Shown here: in pieces, positions 1-6,887 of the stretch
How positions within the stretch are numbered: position 1 is the first letter of the stretch
How the letters are laid out: each line of letters opens with the position of its first letter
Assembly (NCBI GenBank): GCA_946479185.1
Contig: CAMLFF010000139.1
Span: 1 to 8,053, forward strand
From: an uncultured Sphingobium sp.
GTDB lineage: Bacteria > Pseudomonadota > Alphaproteobacteria > Sphingomonadales > Sphingomonadaceae
Direction: 5' to 3'
Length of the DNA: 8,053 nt
Notes under the pieces: model-generated
What the model was told of the DNA's origin: nothing
Databases searched by the model: none
Seen by the model: only the letters and a program-made list of their open reading frames with translations
Made by a program: the position numbers and the translations under genes

Positions 1-2295
1 GTGGAAGAGCACGATCTCGTCCAGCCTGTTGAGGAATTCCGGGCGGAAGTGCGCGCGCACCACGTCCATCACCTGATCTTCCACCTTCTCGACCGGCTCA
101 TCATCAGCCAGGCTGGCGATGAACTGGCTGCCAAGGTTGCTGGTCAGCACGATGATGGTGTTGGTGAAGTCCACAGTGCGGCCCTGGCCGTCTGTCAGGC
201 GACCGTCGTCCAGCACTTGCAGCAGCACGTTGAACACATCGCCATGCGCCTTTTCCACCTCATCAAACAGGATCACCTGATAGGGTCTGCGTCGCACGGC
301 TTCGGTCAGCACGCCGCCTTCCTCATAGCCGACATAGCCCGGAGGCGCGCCGATGAGGCGGGCGACGCTGTGCTTCTCCATGAACTCGCTCATGTCGATG
401 CGCACCATCGCATTGTCATCATCGAACAGGAAGCTGGCGAGCGCCTTGGTCAGCTCCGTCTTGCCGACGCCCGTGGGGCCGAGGAAAAGGAAGCTGCCGA
501 GCGGGCGGTTGGGATCCTGCAGGCCAGCACGCGCGCGGCGCACGGCGGTGGAGACGGCCTTCACCGCCTCGGCCTGACCGATGACGCGCTCGCCGAGCTT
601 CGTTTCCATCGCGAGCAGCTTCTCGCGATCACTCGCCAGCATCTTCTCGACCTGAATGCCGGTCCAGCGGCTGACGATGGCGGCAATATCCTCGCTCGTC
701 ACTTCCTCCCGCAGCATCGCGCCTTCGCCAGCGCTCTTCACATCGGCAATCTGCTTTTCGAGCTGCGGGATGACGCCATAGCTCAGCTCACCTGCACGAC
801 CGAGATTGCCTGCACGTTGCGCCTGATCCAGCTCGATGCGCGCGGCATCAAGCTGTTCCATCATCTTGGCTTCACCGGCAATCTTGTCCTTCTCGCCCTG
901 CCAGCGCGTGGTCAGCTCAGCCGATTGCTGCTCGAGATTGGCAAGCTCATCCTCCAGCGCAGCAAGGCGGTCCTTGCTTGGCTGGTCGGTTTCCTTCTTC
1001 AGCGCCTCCCGTTCAATCTGCAATTGCATGATGCGCCGGTCGAGGGCTTCGATTTCCTCGGGCTTGCTCTCTACTTCCATGCGCAGCCGGCTCGCGGCCT
1101 CGTCCATCAGATCAATGGCTTTATCCGGCAAAAATCGATCAGCAATATAGCGGTGGGAGAGGGTCGCGGCGGCAACGATTGCCCCGTCGGTGATCCGCAC
1201 GCCATGATGCAGCTCATATTTATCCTTGATACCGCGCAGGATGGAGATGGTGTCCTCCACCGTCGGCTCGCCCACGAACACCGGCTGGAAGCGCCGCTGG
1301 AGTGCGGGGTCCTTCTCCACATGCTTGCGATATTCATCGAGCGTGGTCGCGCCGATGCAATGCAGTTCGCCGCGGGCAAGCGCAGGCTTCAAGAGGTTGG
1401 AGGCGTCCATCGCCCCTTCCGATTTGCCCGCGCCGATGAGCGTGTGCATTTCATCGATGAACAGCACGATCTGCCCCTCGGCGCCCTTCACCTCATCGAG
1501 CACGCCCTTGAGGCGCTCCTCAAATTCGCCGCGATATTTTGCGCCCGCAATGAGCGAGCCCATATCGAGCGCCATGAGGCTGCGGCCCTTGAGCGTATCG
1601 GGCACGTCGCCATTGGCGATGCGCAGGGCGAGGCCTTCCGCAATCGCGGTCTTGCCGACACCCGGCTCGCCGATCAGCACCGGGTTGTTCTTCGTGCGCC
1701 GGGCGAGGATTTGGATGGTACGGCGGATCTCTTCATCACGCCCAATCACCGGATCAAGCTTGCCGTCTCGCGCTGCCTCGGTGAGATCGCGCGCGAATTT
1801 CTTGAGCGCGTCATAGCGATCTTCAGCGGATGCTGTGTCGGCTGTCTTGCCCTTGCGCAGCTCATTGATCGCGGCGTTGAGCGCCTCGGCCTTCACGCCA
1901 GCGGCTGCCAGCGCCTTGCCTGCGGTGGTCGTCGTGGCGAGTGTGAGCGCAATGAGCATCCGCTCGACCGTGACGTAAGAATCGCCCGCCTTCTGCGCGA
2001 CCTGCTCAGCCGTATCGAGCACGCGCACGGCATCATTGTCGAGGCCGGGTGATTGCTGGGCGCCTGAGCCGCTGACGGCAGGCACTTTGGCCAGCGCTGC
2101 ATCGGTCTCGCGCAGCGCAGTCGCGGCGTCGCCACCGGCGGCCTTGATGAGGCCACTCGCCATGCCCTGCTCATCCTCAAGCAGCGCTTTCAAAAGATGT
2201 TCAGGCCCGATCCGCTGATGGCTCATGCGGATCGCGACAGTCAGTGCGCTCTGCAGGAATCCCTTGGCGCGATCGGTAAATTTCTCGAGGTTCAT
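1..2295 (-). CDS. clpB: ATP-dependent disaggregase ClpB (Hsp100), C-terminus cut off by window edge
   Basis: ClpB is a cytoplasmic hexameric AAA+ chaperone that threads aggregated proteins through its pore together with DnaK/DnaJ/GrpE. The visible 765 codons start [10 protein letters not shown]. In order they show the N-terminal Clp repeat domain (about 1-145), the first AAA+ module with Walker A GEPGVGKT (208-215), pore loop KYRGE (252-256) and Walker B VLFIDE (276-281), a long coiled-coil middle domain (about 410-530), and the second AAA+ module with Walker A GPTGVGKT (606-613). The middle domain separates ClpB from ClpA and ClpC. The family is usually about 860 residues, so roughly 95 residues, including the D2 small domain, lie beyond the left edge. 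The start is set by a Shine-Dalgarno AAGGGAG (2301-2307) five bases upstream and by the canonical N-terminus. A heat-shock-type promoter precedes it. Nothing looks broken. Confidence 0.97.
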   Translation of the reverse strand, partial: MNLEKFTDRAKGFLQSALTVAIRMSHQRIGPEHLLKALLEDEQGMASGLIKAAGGDAATALRETDAALAKVPAVSGSGAQQSPGLDNDAVRVLDTAEQVAQKAGDSYVTVERMLIALTLATTTTAGKALAAAGVKAEALNAAINELRKGKTADTASAEDRYDALKKFARDLTEAARDGKLDPVIGRDEEIRRTIQILARRTKNNPVLIGEPGVGKTAIAEGLALRIANGDVPDTLKGRSLMALDMGSLIAGAKYRGEFEERLKGVLDEVKGAEGQIVLFIDEMHTLIGAGKSEGAMDASNLLKPALARGELHCIGATTLDEYRKHVEKDPALQRRFQPVFVGEPTVEDTISILRGIKDKYELHHGVRITDGAIVAAATLSHRYIADRFLPDKAIDLMDEAASRLRMEVESKPEEIEALDRRIMQLQIEREALKKETDQPSKDRLAALEDELANLEQQSAELTTRWQGEKDKIAGEAKMMEQLDAARIELDQAQRAGNLGRAGELSYGVIPQLEKQIADVKSAGEGAMLREEVTSEDIAAIVSRWTGIQVEKMLASDREKLLAMETKLGERVIGQAEAVKAVSTAVRRARAGLQDPNRPLGSFLFLGPTGVGKTELTKALASFLFDDDNAMVRIDMSEFMEKHSVARLIGAPPGYVGYEEGGVLTEAVRRRPYQVILFDEVEKAHGDVFNVLLQVLDDGRLTDGQGRTVDFTNTIIVLTSNLGSQFIASLADDEPVEKVEDQVMDVVRAHFRPEFLNRLDEIVLFH

Positions 2296-2318
2296 AGATG
2301 CTCCCTTCGCATGGCATC

Positions 2319-2346
2319 AGATGGTGTTGCTAATTCGCAACACAAG
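2319..2346 (-). promoter_or_regulatory. Heat-shock (sigma-32/RpoH) promoter of clpB
   Basis: Read on the minus strand, there is a -35 element CTTGTGT (2340-2346), a 13-base spacer, then a -10 element CACCATCT (2319-2326). The sigma-32 consensus is CTTGAAA, 11-16 bases, CCCCATnT, so the -10 matches at seven of eight positions and the -35 keeps the CTTG core. A transcript would start near 2312 and give a leader of about 17 bases containing the clpB Shine-Dalgarno. clpB is a classic RpoH-regulon gene, which supports the call. No start site has been measured. Confidence 0.7.
2324..2343. repeat. 7-bp inverted repeat inside the clpB promoter
   Basis: GTGTTGC (2324-2330) and GCAACAC (2337-2343) are perfect inverted arms around the six bases TAATTC. 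The arms fill the promoter spacer and run into both the -10 and -35 elements. The repeat is not the HrcA CIRCE sequence. It may be an operator for an unknown repressor or may have arisen by chance; the sequence alone does not decide. Confidence 0.5.
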
Positions 2347-2513
2347 GGGGTCGTGTGATTTTCTGGCTGGGTTTGCATGGAGCCGACGACGGATTTGGGA
2401 CGGTGCATACGCGATCTGGTTGGTGCGACTGCGCGCGAGGGCTTAGTCATCGGTGCTCAGCTCGCCGACGCGCTTTCCTGCCCCGCGTCATTTAACGTTC
2501 CTGAGGTCAAACC

Positions 2514-3440
2514 ATGCTACAGATCGCGCACGTCACAATTATCGGGGCTGGCGCAATGGGCTGCCTCTTTGCGGCCAATCTGGGCGAGAGCGGCGTGGCC
2601 GTCACGCTGATCGACAGTGATGAGGATCGCCTCGCTGCGATCGCCGCGCAGGGCATCACGATCGACGATGATCGCGGGCGCCGGATTGTGCATGTGGGCA
2701 CCTCCCGCGCTGAGGAGGCTGGCCCGACCGATCTCGTCATGCTGTTCACCAAGGGCATGCACAGCCGTGCGGCGATCCGCTCGGTCGCGCATCTGGCCGA
2801 TGGTGACGCCCACGCCATCACCTTGCAGAATGGCCTGGGCAATGCCGAAGAGATTGCGCAGGTGTTCGCGCCTGACCGCATCCTGATCGGCGCAACCGAT
2901 CTCCCTGCCGACCTTTCGCCCCCGGCGTTTGTGTCGTCCCACGGGCAGGGCAAAATCTGGCTTGGCGCTTTTGCGGGCGCGAGCGCGGACATGGCCGATC
3001 GGGTTGCCAAGCTTTTCAGCCGCGCTGGCCTGCCCGCCCAACATGACGACAAGATACTTACATCCATCTGGGAGAAGGTCGCCTTCAATGCAGCGCTCAA
3101 CCCACTCGCAACGATAACCCGCGCGACGGTGGCCGGTTTGGATAACGCCGAGGGTCGCGACATCGCGTTCGGCATCGTCGCCGAGACGGTTTCTACTGCC
3201 GCTGCTTATGGGATCATCATCGATCCAGACAGCATCAGGGCCAAGATAGAGCATGCGCTGGCGCATCAACGGCAGCACAAACCGTCCATGCTTCAGGATG
3301 TCGAGGCGGGGCGTCGCACCGAGATCGAGACCATCAACGGAGCGATCGTCCGCGCGGCGCAAGCCAAGGGCGTTGCCACCCCGATCACCCGTACACTCGC
3401 CAATCTCGTGCGGATGGTCGACGGCAGTTCAGGCTGCTGA
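2514..3440 (+). CDS. Ketopantoate reductase family (ApbA/PanE-like) NADPH-dependent oxidoreductase
   Basis: The family member PanE reduces 2-dehydropantoate to pantoate with NADPH in pantothenate and CoA synthesis, in the cytoplasm. The 308-residue product has an N-terminal Rossmann fold with GAGAMG (11-16), the family motif QNGLGN (105-110), and a helical C-terminal domain. Lys188, Asn192, Asn196, Ser258 and Glu270 fall at nearly the spacing of the E. coli PanE catalytic and binding residues (176, 180, 184, 244, 256). The start is supported by GAGG (2503-2506) seven bases upstream and by the Rossmann strand beginning at once. Its 3' end overlaps that of the convergent catR by 12 bp. Many bacteria carry several family members that act on other 2-keto acids, and the catechol genes next door offer no clear link. 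True PanE activity is therefore likely but unproven, and no symbol is given. Confidence 0.88.
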   Translation: MLQIAHVTIIGAGAMGCLFAANLGESGVAVTLIDSDEDRLAAIAAQGITIDDDRGRRIVHVGTSRAEEAGPTDLVMLFTKGMHSRAAIRSVAHLADGDAHAITLQNGLGNAEEIAQVFAPDRILIGATDLPADLSPPAFVSSHGQGKIWLGAFAGASADMADRVAKLFSRAGLPAQHDDKILTSIWEKVAFNAALNPLATITRATVAGLDNAEGRDIAFGIVAETVSTAAAYGIIIDPDSIRAKIEHALAHQRQHKPSMLQDVEAGRRTEIETINGAIVRAAQAKGVATPITRTLANLVRMVDGSSGC

Positions 3441-4319
3441 CTCGAACACGGCCCGGCCAATTTCCCGGAAAAGCGCAGCGCTTTCGCTTTGGTCGGACGC
3501 CCGCTGACTGAGGATGATTGGCGAGACTGCGTCCTCCAAAATTGGCAGATAGGCGATGTCGCTGCGTTGCAGATGAAGCATGGAGGCTGGCACGATAGCA
3601 TAGCCTGACTGCGCAGCCACCAGACCCAGGGCGGTCTGCACTTCGCGCACTTCAATGATCTTGCGCGGCGAGCAGCCATGATCGCGAAACAGGCCTAGCA
3701 GCTGATCGGCATAACTTGGGCGAGGGCGGCTTGGGTAAATGATCATCGTCCCCGCCACGAGCTCGGCAAGGGAGATGGGGTCGCCACGCAGCGCCAGTGC
3801 GTCCTGCGCCGGAAGAGCGGCGACGAGCGTTTCGCTATAGAGAATCTCGCGCCGGATTGCGGCGTCATCGATCCGCACACGGCCTAGCCCCGCATCGATG
3901 CGCCCCTCCTTGAGCGCGGCCACCTGCTCGACAGTGGTGAGCTCGACCAGCTCGACATCGATCTGCGCCGCCTGCGCGCGAAAACGCCGGATCATGTCCG
4001 GCAGGGCGCCCTGCATGATCGATCCCACAACGCCGATCACGAAGCGCGGCTGCTTGCTGGAGGCATATTGGCGGGCCGTCTGCACCAGCTGATCGATGCT
4101 GGCGAGGATCTGGAGCGACTGCTCGAAAAAGAGCCGCCCGGTGTCGGTCAGTCTGACCGGGCGGGTGCTGCGGTCCAGCAAATCGACCCCAAGCTCGATC
4201 TCCAGATCGCGGATTTGCCGACTGAGCGGGGGTTGCGCGATGCCAAGCTTTTCAGCGGCACGGGTGAAATTGCCCTCGCCCGCGACGGCAGCGAAATAGC
4301 GCAGATGCCGCAGCTCCAT
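3429..4319 (-). CDS. catR: LysR-type regulator of catechol degradation, CatR/CatM/BenM type
   Basis: This DNA-binding activator probably senses cis,cis-muconate and switches on the divergent catBCA genes while limiting its own expression. The 296-residue product begins MELRHLRYFAAV, and its winged helix-turn-helix (about 1-60) contains the AQPPLSRQI recognition segment. The effector domain follows from about 92. Compared with my recollection of Acinetobacter BenM, the muconate-contact positions are kept as Ser100, Thr129, Arg147 and Pro201, with Phe203 replaced by Tyr203. The stretch EVREVQ-ALGLVAA (about 223-236) is characteristic of this subgroup. BenM Arg160, part of its separate benzoate site, is Tyr161 here, and the C-terminal tail is shorter. 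This suggests a muconate-only sensor. The start is set by a strong AGGAGG four bases upstream. An in-frame ATG at 4469 would begin inside catB and is not used here. Confidence 0.92.
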   Translation of the reverse strand: MELRHLRYFAAVAGEGNFTRAAEKLGIAQPPLSRQIRDLEIELGVDLLDRSTRPVRLTDTGRLFFEQSLQILASIDQLVQTARQYASSKQPRFVIGVVGSIMQGALPDMIRRFRAQAAQIDVELVELTTVEQVAALKEGRIDAGLGRVRIDDAAIRREILYSETLVAALPAQDALALRGDPISLAELVAGTMIIYPSRPRPSYADQLLGLFRDHGCSPRKIIEVREVQTALGLVAAQSGYAIVPASMLHLQRSDIAYLPILEDAVSPIILSQRASDQSESAALFREIGRAVFESAA

Positions 4320-4320
4320 G

Positions 4321-4335
4321 ATACCTCCTAAGTAT
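4321..4335. promoter_or_regulatory. CatR recognition site, ATAC-N7-GTAT
   Basis: ATAC (4321-4324), seven bases, then GTAT (4332-4335) form a perfect match to the operator half-sites described for CatM and BenM, and contain the general LysR T-N11-A pattern. The site sits in the 90-bp gap between catR and catB. Its centre is near 4328, about 64 bp before the catB start point predicted from the -10 at 4380. That is the usual place for a LysR recognition site on an activated promoter. Binding here should also shut off catR. Confidence 0.85.
4324..4329 (-). promoter_or_regulatory. catR ribosome binding site, embedded in the CatR operator
   Basis: On the minus strand AGGAGG lies four bases before the catR start at 4319 and fixes that start. 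It falls within the ATAC-N7-GTAT operator (4321-4335), so operator and translation signal share the same bases. Confidence 0.85.
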
Positions 4336-4352
4336 GATAGAGGATTCAGTAA

Positions 4353-4367
4353 GTCTTTCCTAAGGCG
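4353..4367. promoter_or_regulatory. Possible second, weaker CatR site near the catB -35
   Basis: TCCTAAG occurs inside the main operator (4326-4332) and again at 4358-4364, exactly 32 bp or about three helical turns downstream. Aligned on this repeat, the second site keeps the operator centre but has poor flanks (GTCT and GGCG). LysR activators often have such a degenerate activation site touching the -35 region. The call is tentative. Confidence 0.3.
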
Positions 4368-4385
4368 CGCACAAGCCACTAACAT
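4357..4385 (+). promoter_or_regulatory. Candidate activator-dependent promoter of catBCA
   Basis: A -10-like TAACAT (4380-4385) follows a poor -35 TTTCCT (4357-4362) after a 17-base spacer, predicting a start near 4392. A weak -35 is expected for a promoter that needs a LysR activator. The ATAC-N7-GTAT site then lies at about -64, which supports this choice, but other -10 sequences cannot be excluded. Confidence 0.45.
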
Positions 4386-4409
4386 GGGTGGGTCTAAAGA
4401 GGGACCGGC

Positions 4410-5567
4410 ATGATCACGATCGACCGTATTGAGACGTTTCTGGTGGATGTGCCCTGCATCCGCCCCCATGTGCTCGCCATGGCGACCATGGAAGTTCAGG
4501 TGCTCTGCCTCGTGCGCCTATATAGCTCGGATGGTATCGTTGGCGTCGGTGAAGCGACGACGATTGCGGGTCTTGCTTATGGGCCCGAGAGCCCGGAGAG
4601 CATCAAGCTCAATATCGATACCTATTTCGCACCGATCCTGCTGGCCTGCGACCCCACGCGGCCCGCGCAAGCCATGGCCAAGATCGGCAAGCATATCGTC
4701 GGCAATCATTTCGCCAAATGCGCGATCGAGACGGCGCTGCTCGATGCGCATGGCAAGCGCGTTGGCCTGCCGGTGAGTGAACTGCTTGGCGGGCGCGTGC
4801 ATGACAGGCTGCCGATCCTGTGGACGCTGGCGAGCGGCGACACCCAGAAGGACATTGCCGAAGCGAAAGAGATGGTGGCGAGCCGTCGCCATAATCTGTT
4901 CAAGCTCAAGATCGGCAAACGCCCGGTGGCAGACGATGTCGCGCATGTCGGTGCGATCAAGAAGGCGCTGGGCGACCGGGCCAGCATCCGGGTCGACGTC
5001 AACACGGCCTGGGATGAGCCCACGGCGCTGCGTGGCATTGCGATGCTTGCCGATGTCGGCTGCGATCTGGTGGAGCAGCCGATCAGCCGGAGCAATCGCG
5101 CGGGCATGGCGCGCTTGGCGGCGCGCTGCGCGATCCCGATCATGGCGGACGAGGCACTGCAGGGCCCGGCCAGTGCTTATGATTATGCGAGCGCTGCGGC
5201 TGCCAATGTGTTTGCCGTGAAGATCGAGCAATCGGGCGGGCTTTTCGCGGCCAAGCAGGTTCAGGCGATCGCCGATGCGGCGGGCGTGGCGCTTTATGGG
5301 GGCACGATGCTGGAAGCCGCCATCGGCACCGTGGCCTCGGCCCATGTGTTCGCGACCTTCCCCACGCTCGCCTTTGGCACCGAGCTTTTCGGCCCGCTGC
5401 TCCTCACCGAGGAAATTCTTGAGACGCCGCTGATCTACAAGGACTTTGCGCTCACCGTGCCGGAGGGTCCGGGCCTCGGCGTTGCGCTCGATGAGGATCG
5501 GGTCGCATCCATGCGCCGCGACGCCTCGAAACCAACCATTTCCATTCCAGCCAAACGGACGGCCTGA
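4410..5567 (+). CDS. catB: Muconate cycloisomerase CatB (muconate lactonizing enzyme)
   Basis: CatB converts cis,cis-muconate to muconolactone in the cytoplasm using a divalent metal. It is an enolase-superfamily protein with an N-terminal capping domain (about 1-130) and a TIM barrel. The KxK pair is Lys165/Lys167, the metal ligands are Asp196, Glu222 and Asp247, and Lys271 and Glu325 are also present. Each lies two residues before its Pseudomonas putida counterpart (167, 169, 198, 224, 249, 273, 327). Ile52, Tyr57, Ala269 and Phe327 match the muconate rather than chloromuconate type. Gln274 replaces the P. putida Lys276. The length of 385 is close to the family norm of about 375. AGAGGG (4398-4403) lies six bases before the start. 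It is the first gene after the catR operator, and catC follows after three bases. Confidence 0.96.
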   Translation: MITIDRIETFLVDVPCIRPHVLAMATMEVQVLCLVRLYSSDGIVGVGEATTIAGLAYGPESPESIKLNIDTYFAPILLACDPTRPAQAMAKIGKHIVGNHFAKCAIETALLDAHGKRVGLPVSELLGGRVHDRLPILWTLASGDTQKDIAEAKEMVASRRHNLFKLKIGKRPVADDVAHVGAIKKALGDRASIRVDVNTAWDEPTALRGIAMLADVGCDLVEQPISRSNRAGMARLAARCAIPIMADEALQGPASAYDYASAAAANVFAVKIEQSGGLFAAKQVQAIADAAGVALYGGTMLEAAIGTVASAHVFATFPTLAFGTELFGPLLLTEEILETPLIYKDFALTVPEGPGLGVALDEDRVASMRRDASKPTISIPAKRTA

Positions 5568-5570
5568 GCC

Positions 5571-5861
5571 ATGCTTTTTAAAGTCGAGATGGATGTGAAC
5601 GTGCCGCTGGATTATGATCCGGCGAAGTTCGAGGCCCTCAAAGCCGCTGAAAAAGCGCGCTTTCAGGAGCTTCAGACAGCCGGAACCTGGCGCCACATCT
5701 GGCGCGTGGTTGGCCAATATGCGAATGTCAGCATCTTCGACGTCCAGAGCAATGCGGAGTTGCACGACATCCTCATGTCGCTGCCGCTCTACCCGTTCAT
5801 GGACGTGCGCATCACGGCACTTTGCCGCCACCCATCATCCACCCATGAAGACGACCGTTAA
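5571..5861 (+). CDS. catC: Muconolactone delta-isomerase CatC
   Basis: CatC shifts the double bond of muconolactone to give beta-ketoadipate enol-lactone, the step between CatB and PcaD. The product is 96 residues, the standard size for this small decameric enzyme. It is recognised by the opening MLFKVEMDVNVPLD, the central GTWRHIWRVVGQYAN block (38-52), SIFDV (54-58), LPLYPFMD (71-78) and the tail LCRHPSS (84-90). All are typical of the family over its full length. Only three bases separate it from the catB stop, and no clear Shine-Dalgarno is visible, so translation is probably coupled to catB. catA follows after 28 bases. Confidence 0.97.
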   Translation: MLFKVEMDVNVPLDYDPAKFEALKAAEKARFQELQTAGTWRHIWRVVGQYANVSIFDVQSNAELHDILMSLPLYPFMDVRITALCRHPSSTHEDDR

Positions 5862-5889
5862 GCGTCGCTCGCAATAGAGGAGAGGCATT

Positions 5890-6786
5890 ATGAGCCCAGA
5901 TTTCGTAAAGACCGCACCCATCCAGGCGCTCCTAGACCGCGCGAGCGGCACCGATCAGGAAGGCGGCGATACGCGCCTCAAGGCGATTGCCCGCGACCTT
6001 ATCGAGGCCGTGATGGTCGCCATCGTCAAACATGATATCGACGAAGGCGAATTTTGGCAGGCTGTGAATTTCTTCCAGCAGGGCGCCGGTGAGTTCGGCC
6101 TGATGGCGCCTGGCATCGGTGTAGAGCATTTCATCGATCTCTATATGGACGCCAAGGATGCCGAGGCCGGTTTGACGGGCGGCACGCCGCGCACGATCGA
6201 AGGCCCGCTTTATGTGGAAGGCGCGCCGCTCGTGGATGGCGATGTGGACCTCACCAGCGACCCGGATGAGACAGACACGCTCTACATGTCCGGTCAAGTG
6301 ACCGGCCCTGATGGCGAAGCGGTGCAAAACGCGATCGTCCACGTGTGGCACGCGAATTCCAAGGGCTTCTATTCGCACTTCGACCCCACCGGCGAGCAGA
6401 CGCCGTTCAACAATCGCCGCCGCATCAAGCTTGGCAGTGATGGGCGCTACTCGTTCCATTCCAAAATGCCTAACGGCTATAGCGTGCCGCCCGGCGGCGC
6501 CACCGAGCGGCTGATGCATGCCCTGGGCCGCCACGGCAATCGCCCCGCGCATGTGCATTTCTTCATCGAGGCGCCCGGCTACCGGACGCTCACGACCCAG
6601 ATCAACTTTGGTGACGATCCCTTCGCTGCCGACGACTTTGCCTTCGGAACGCGCGAAGGCCTTCTGCCTGTTCCCAACCGGCAGGGCGAGAGCGCCTATA
6701 TCGGCTTCGACTTCCAGCTCCAGCGGGCTGAGGCAGCCGCCGACGAACGTTTCTCCGCACGCCCTCGCGCCACAGCGAGCGTCTGA
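5890..6786 (+). CDS. catA: Catechol 1,2-dioxygenase CatA
   Basis: CatA is a non-heme Fe(III) intradiol dioxygenase that splits catechol with O2 to cis,cis-muconate, the first step of this cluster. The N-terminal helical dimerisation and lipid-binding domain (about 1-100) is followed by the beta-sandwich catalytic domain. The iron ligands are Tyr161, Tyr197, His221 and His223, each three residues before the Acinetobacter CatA set (164, 200, 224, 226), and Arg218 is also conserved. IEGPLYVEGAP (103-113) and HANSKGFYSHFDPTGEQTPFN (154-174) are of the catechol type rather than the chlorocatechol or protocatechuate type. Its 298 residues are within the normal range. An unusually purine-rich Shine-Dalgarno, AGAGGAGAGG (5876-5885), precedes the ATG. 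The gene is the third of catBCA, and a hairpin terminator follows it. Confidence 0.97.
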   Translation: MSPDFVKTAPIQALLDRASGTDQEGGDTRLKAIARDLIEAVMVAIVKHDIDEGEFWQAVNFFQQGAGEFGLMAPGIGVEHFIDLYMDAKDAEAGLTGGTPRTIEGPLYVEGAPLVDGDVDLTSDPDETDTLYMSGQVTGPDGEAVQNAIVHVWHANSKGFYSHFDPTGEQTPFNNRRRIKLGSDGRYSFHSKMPNGYSVPPGGATERLMHALGRHGNRPAHVHFFIEAPGYRTLTTQINFGDDPFAADDFAFGTREGLLPVPNRQGESAYIGFDFQLQRAEAAADERFSARPRATASV

Positions 6787-6812
6787 GGACGATCGAGGCT
6801 GATGAAGAGCCA

Positions 6813-6861
6813 CTTCATCCCCGCCGCAGCGAAGGATCGCGGCGGCGGGGATGAAGCTTTT
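6813..6861 (+). terminator. Hairpin terminator between catA and pcaD
   Basis: CTTCATCCCCGCCGC (6813-6827) and its exact complement (6842-6856) form a 15-bp GC-rich stem. Inside, GCGA (6829-6832) and TCGC (6837-6840) can pair around the tetraloop AGGA. The stem is followed by C and four T (6858-6861), a short T run, so release may be partial. It lies 26 bp after the catA stop and 26 bp before pcaD. On the minus strand no T run follows the stem. Confidence 0.8.
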
Positions 6862-6887
6862 GTCCGCTAGCCTTTGACGGAGCGCTT

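Noticed and set aside
1..2052. Long plus-strand open frame of 683 codons at the left edge
   Set aside because: It lies wholly antisense to clpB, which is unmistakable. The translation is a His/Arg/Ala-rich low-quality sequence without any recognisable domain, as GC-rich codon use often produces opposite a real gene.
2319..2346. HrcA/CIRCE element upstream of clpB
   Set aside because: CIRCE is TTAGCACTC-N9-GAGTGCTAA; the inverted repeat here has different arms and a six-base gap.
2225..2610. Two small overlapping plus-strand frames around the clpB upstream region
   Set aside because: They overlap the clpB start or the reductase start in another frame, have no Shine-Dalgarno worth noting, and give arginine-rich sequence with no motif.
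2517..3362. 281-codon minus-strand frame opposite the ketopantoate reductase-like gene
   Set aside because: The plus-strand gene has full Rossmann and catalytic motifs. The antisense product resembles nothing and lacks a ribosome site.
4320..4469. Upstream extension of catR to an ATG at 4469
   Set aside because: It would add 50 residues outside the LysR fold, overlap catB by 60 bases and ignore the strong AGGAGG directly before the canonical MELRHLRYF start.
4518..5831. 437-codon minus-strand open frame opposite catB and catC
   Set aside because: It covers two well-identified enzymes in antisense, is rich in Arg, His and Asp without motifs, and has no convincing start signal.
5932..6813. 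293-codon minus-strand open frame opposite catA
   Set aside because: It is the antisense shadow of catA, which has all its iron ligands. No family features were seen.
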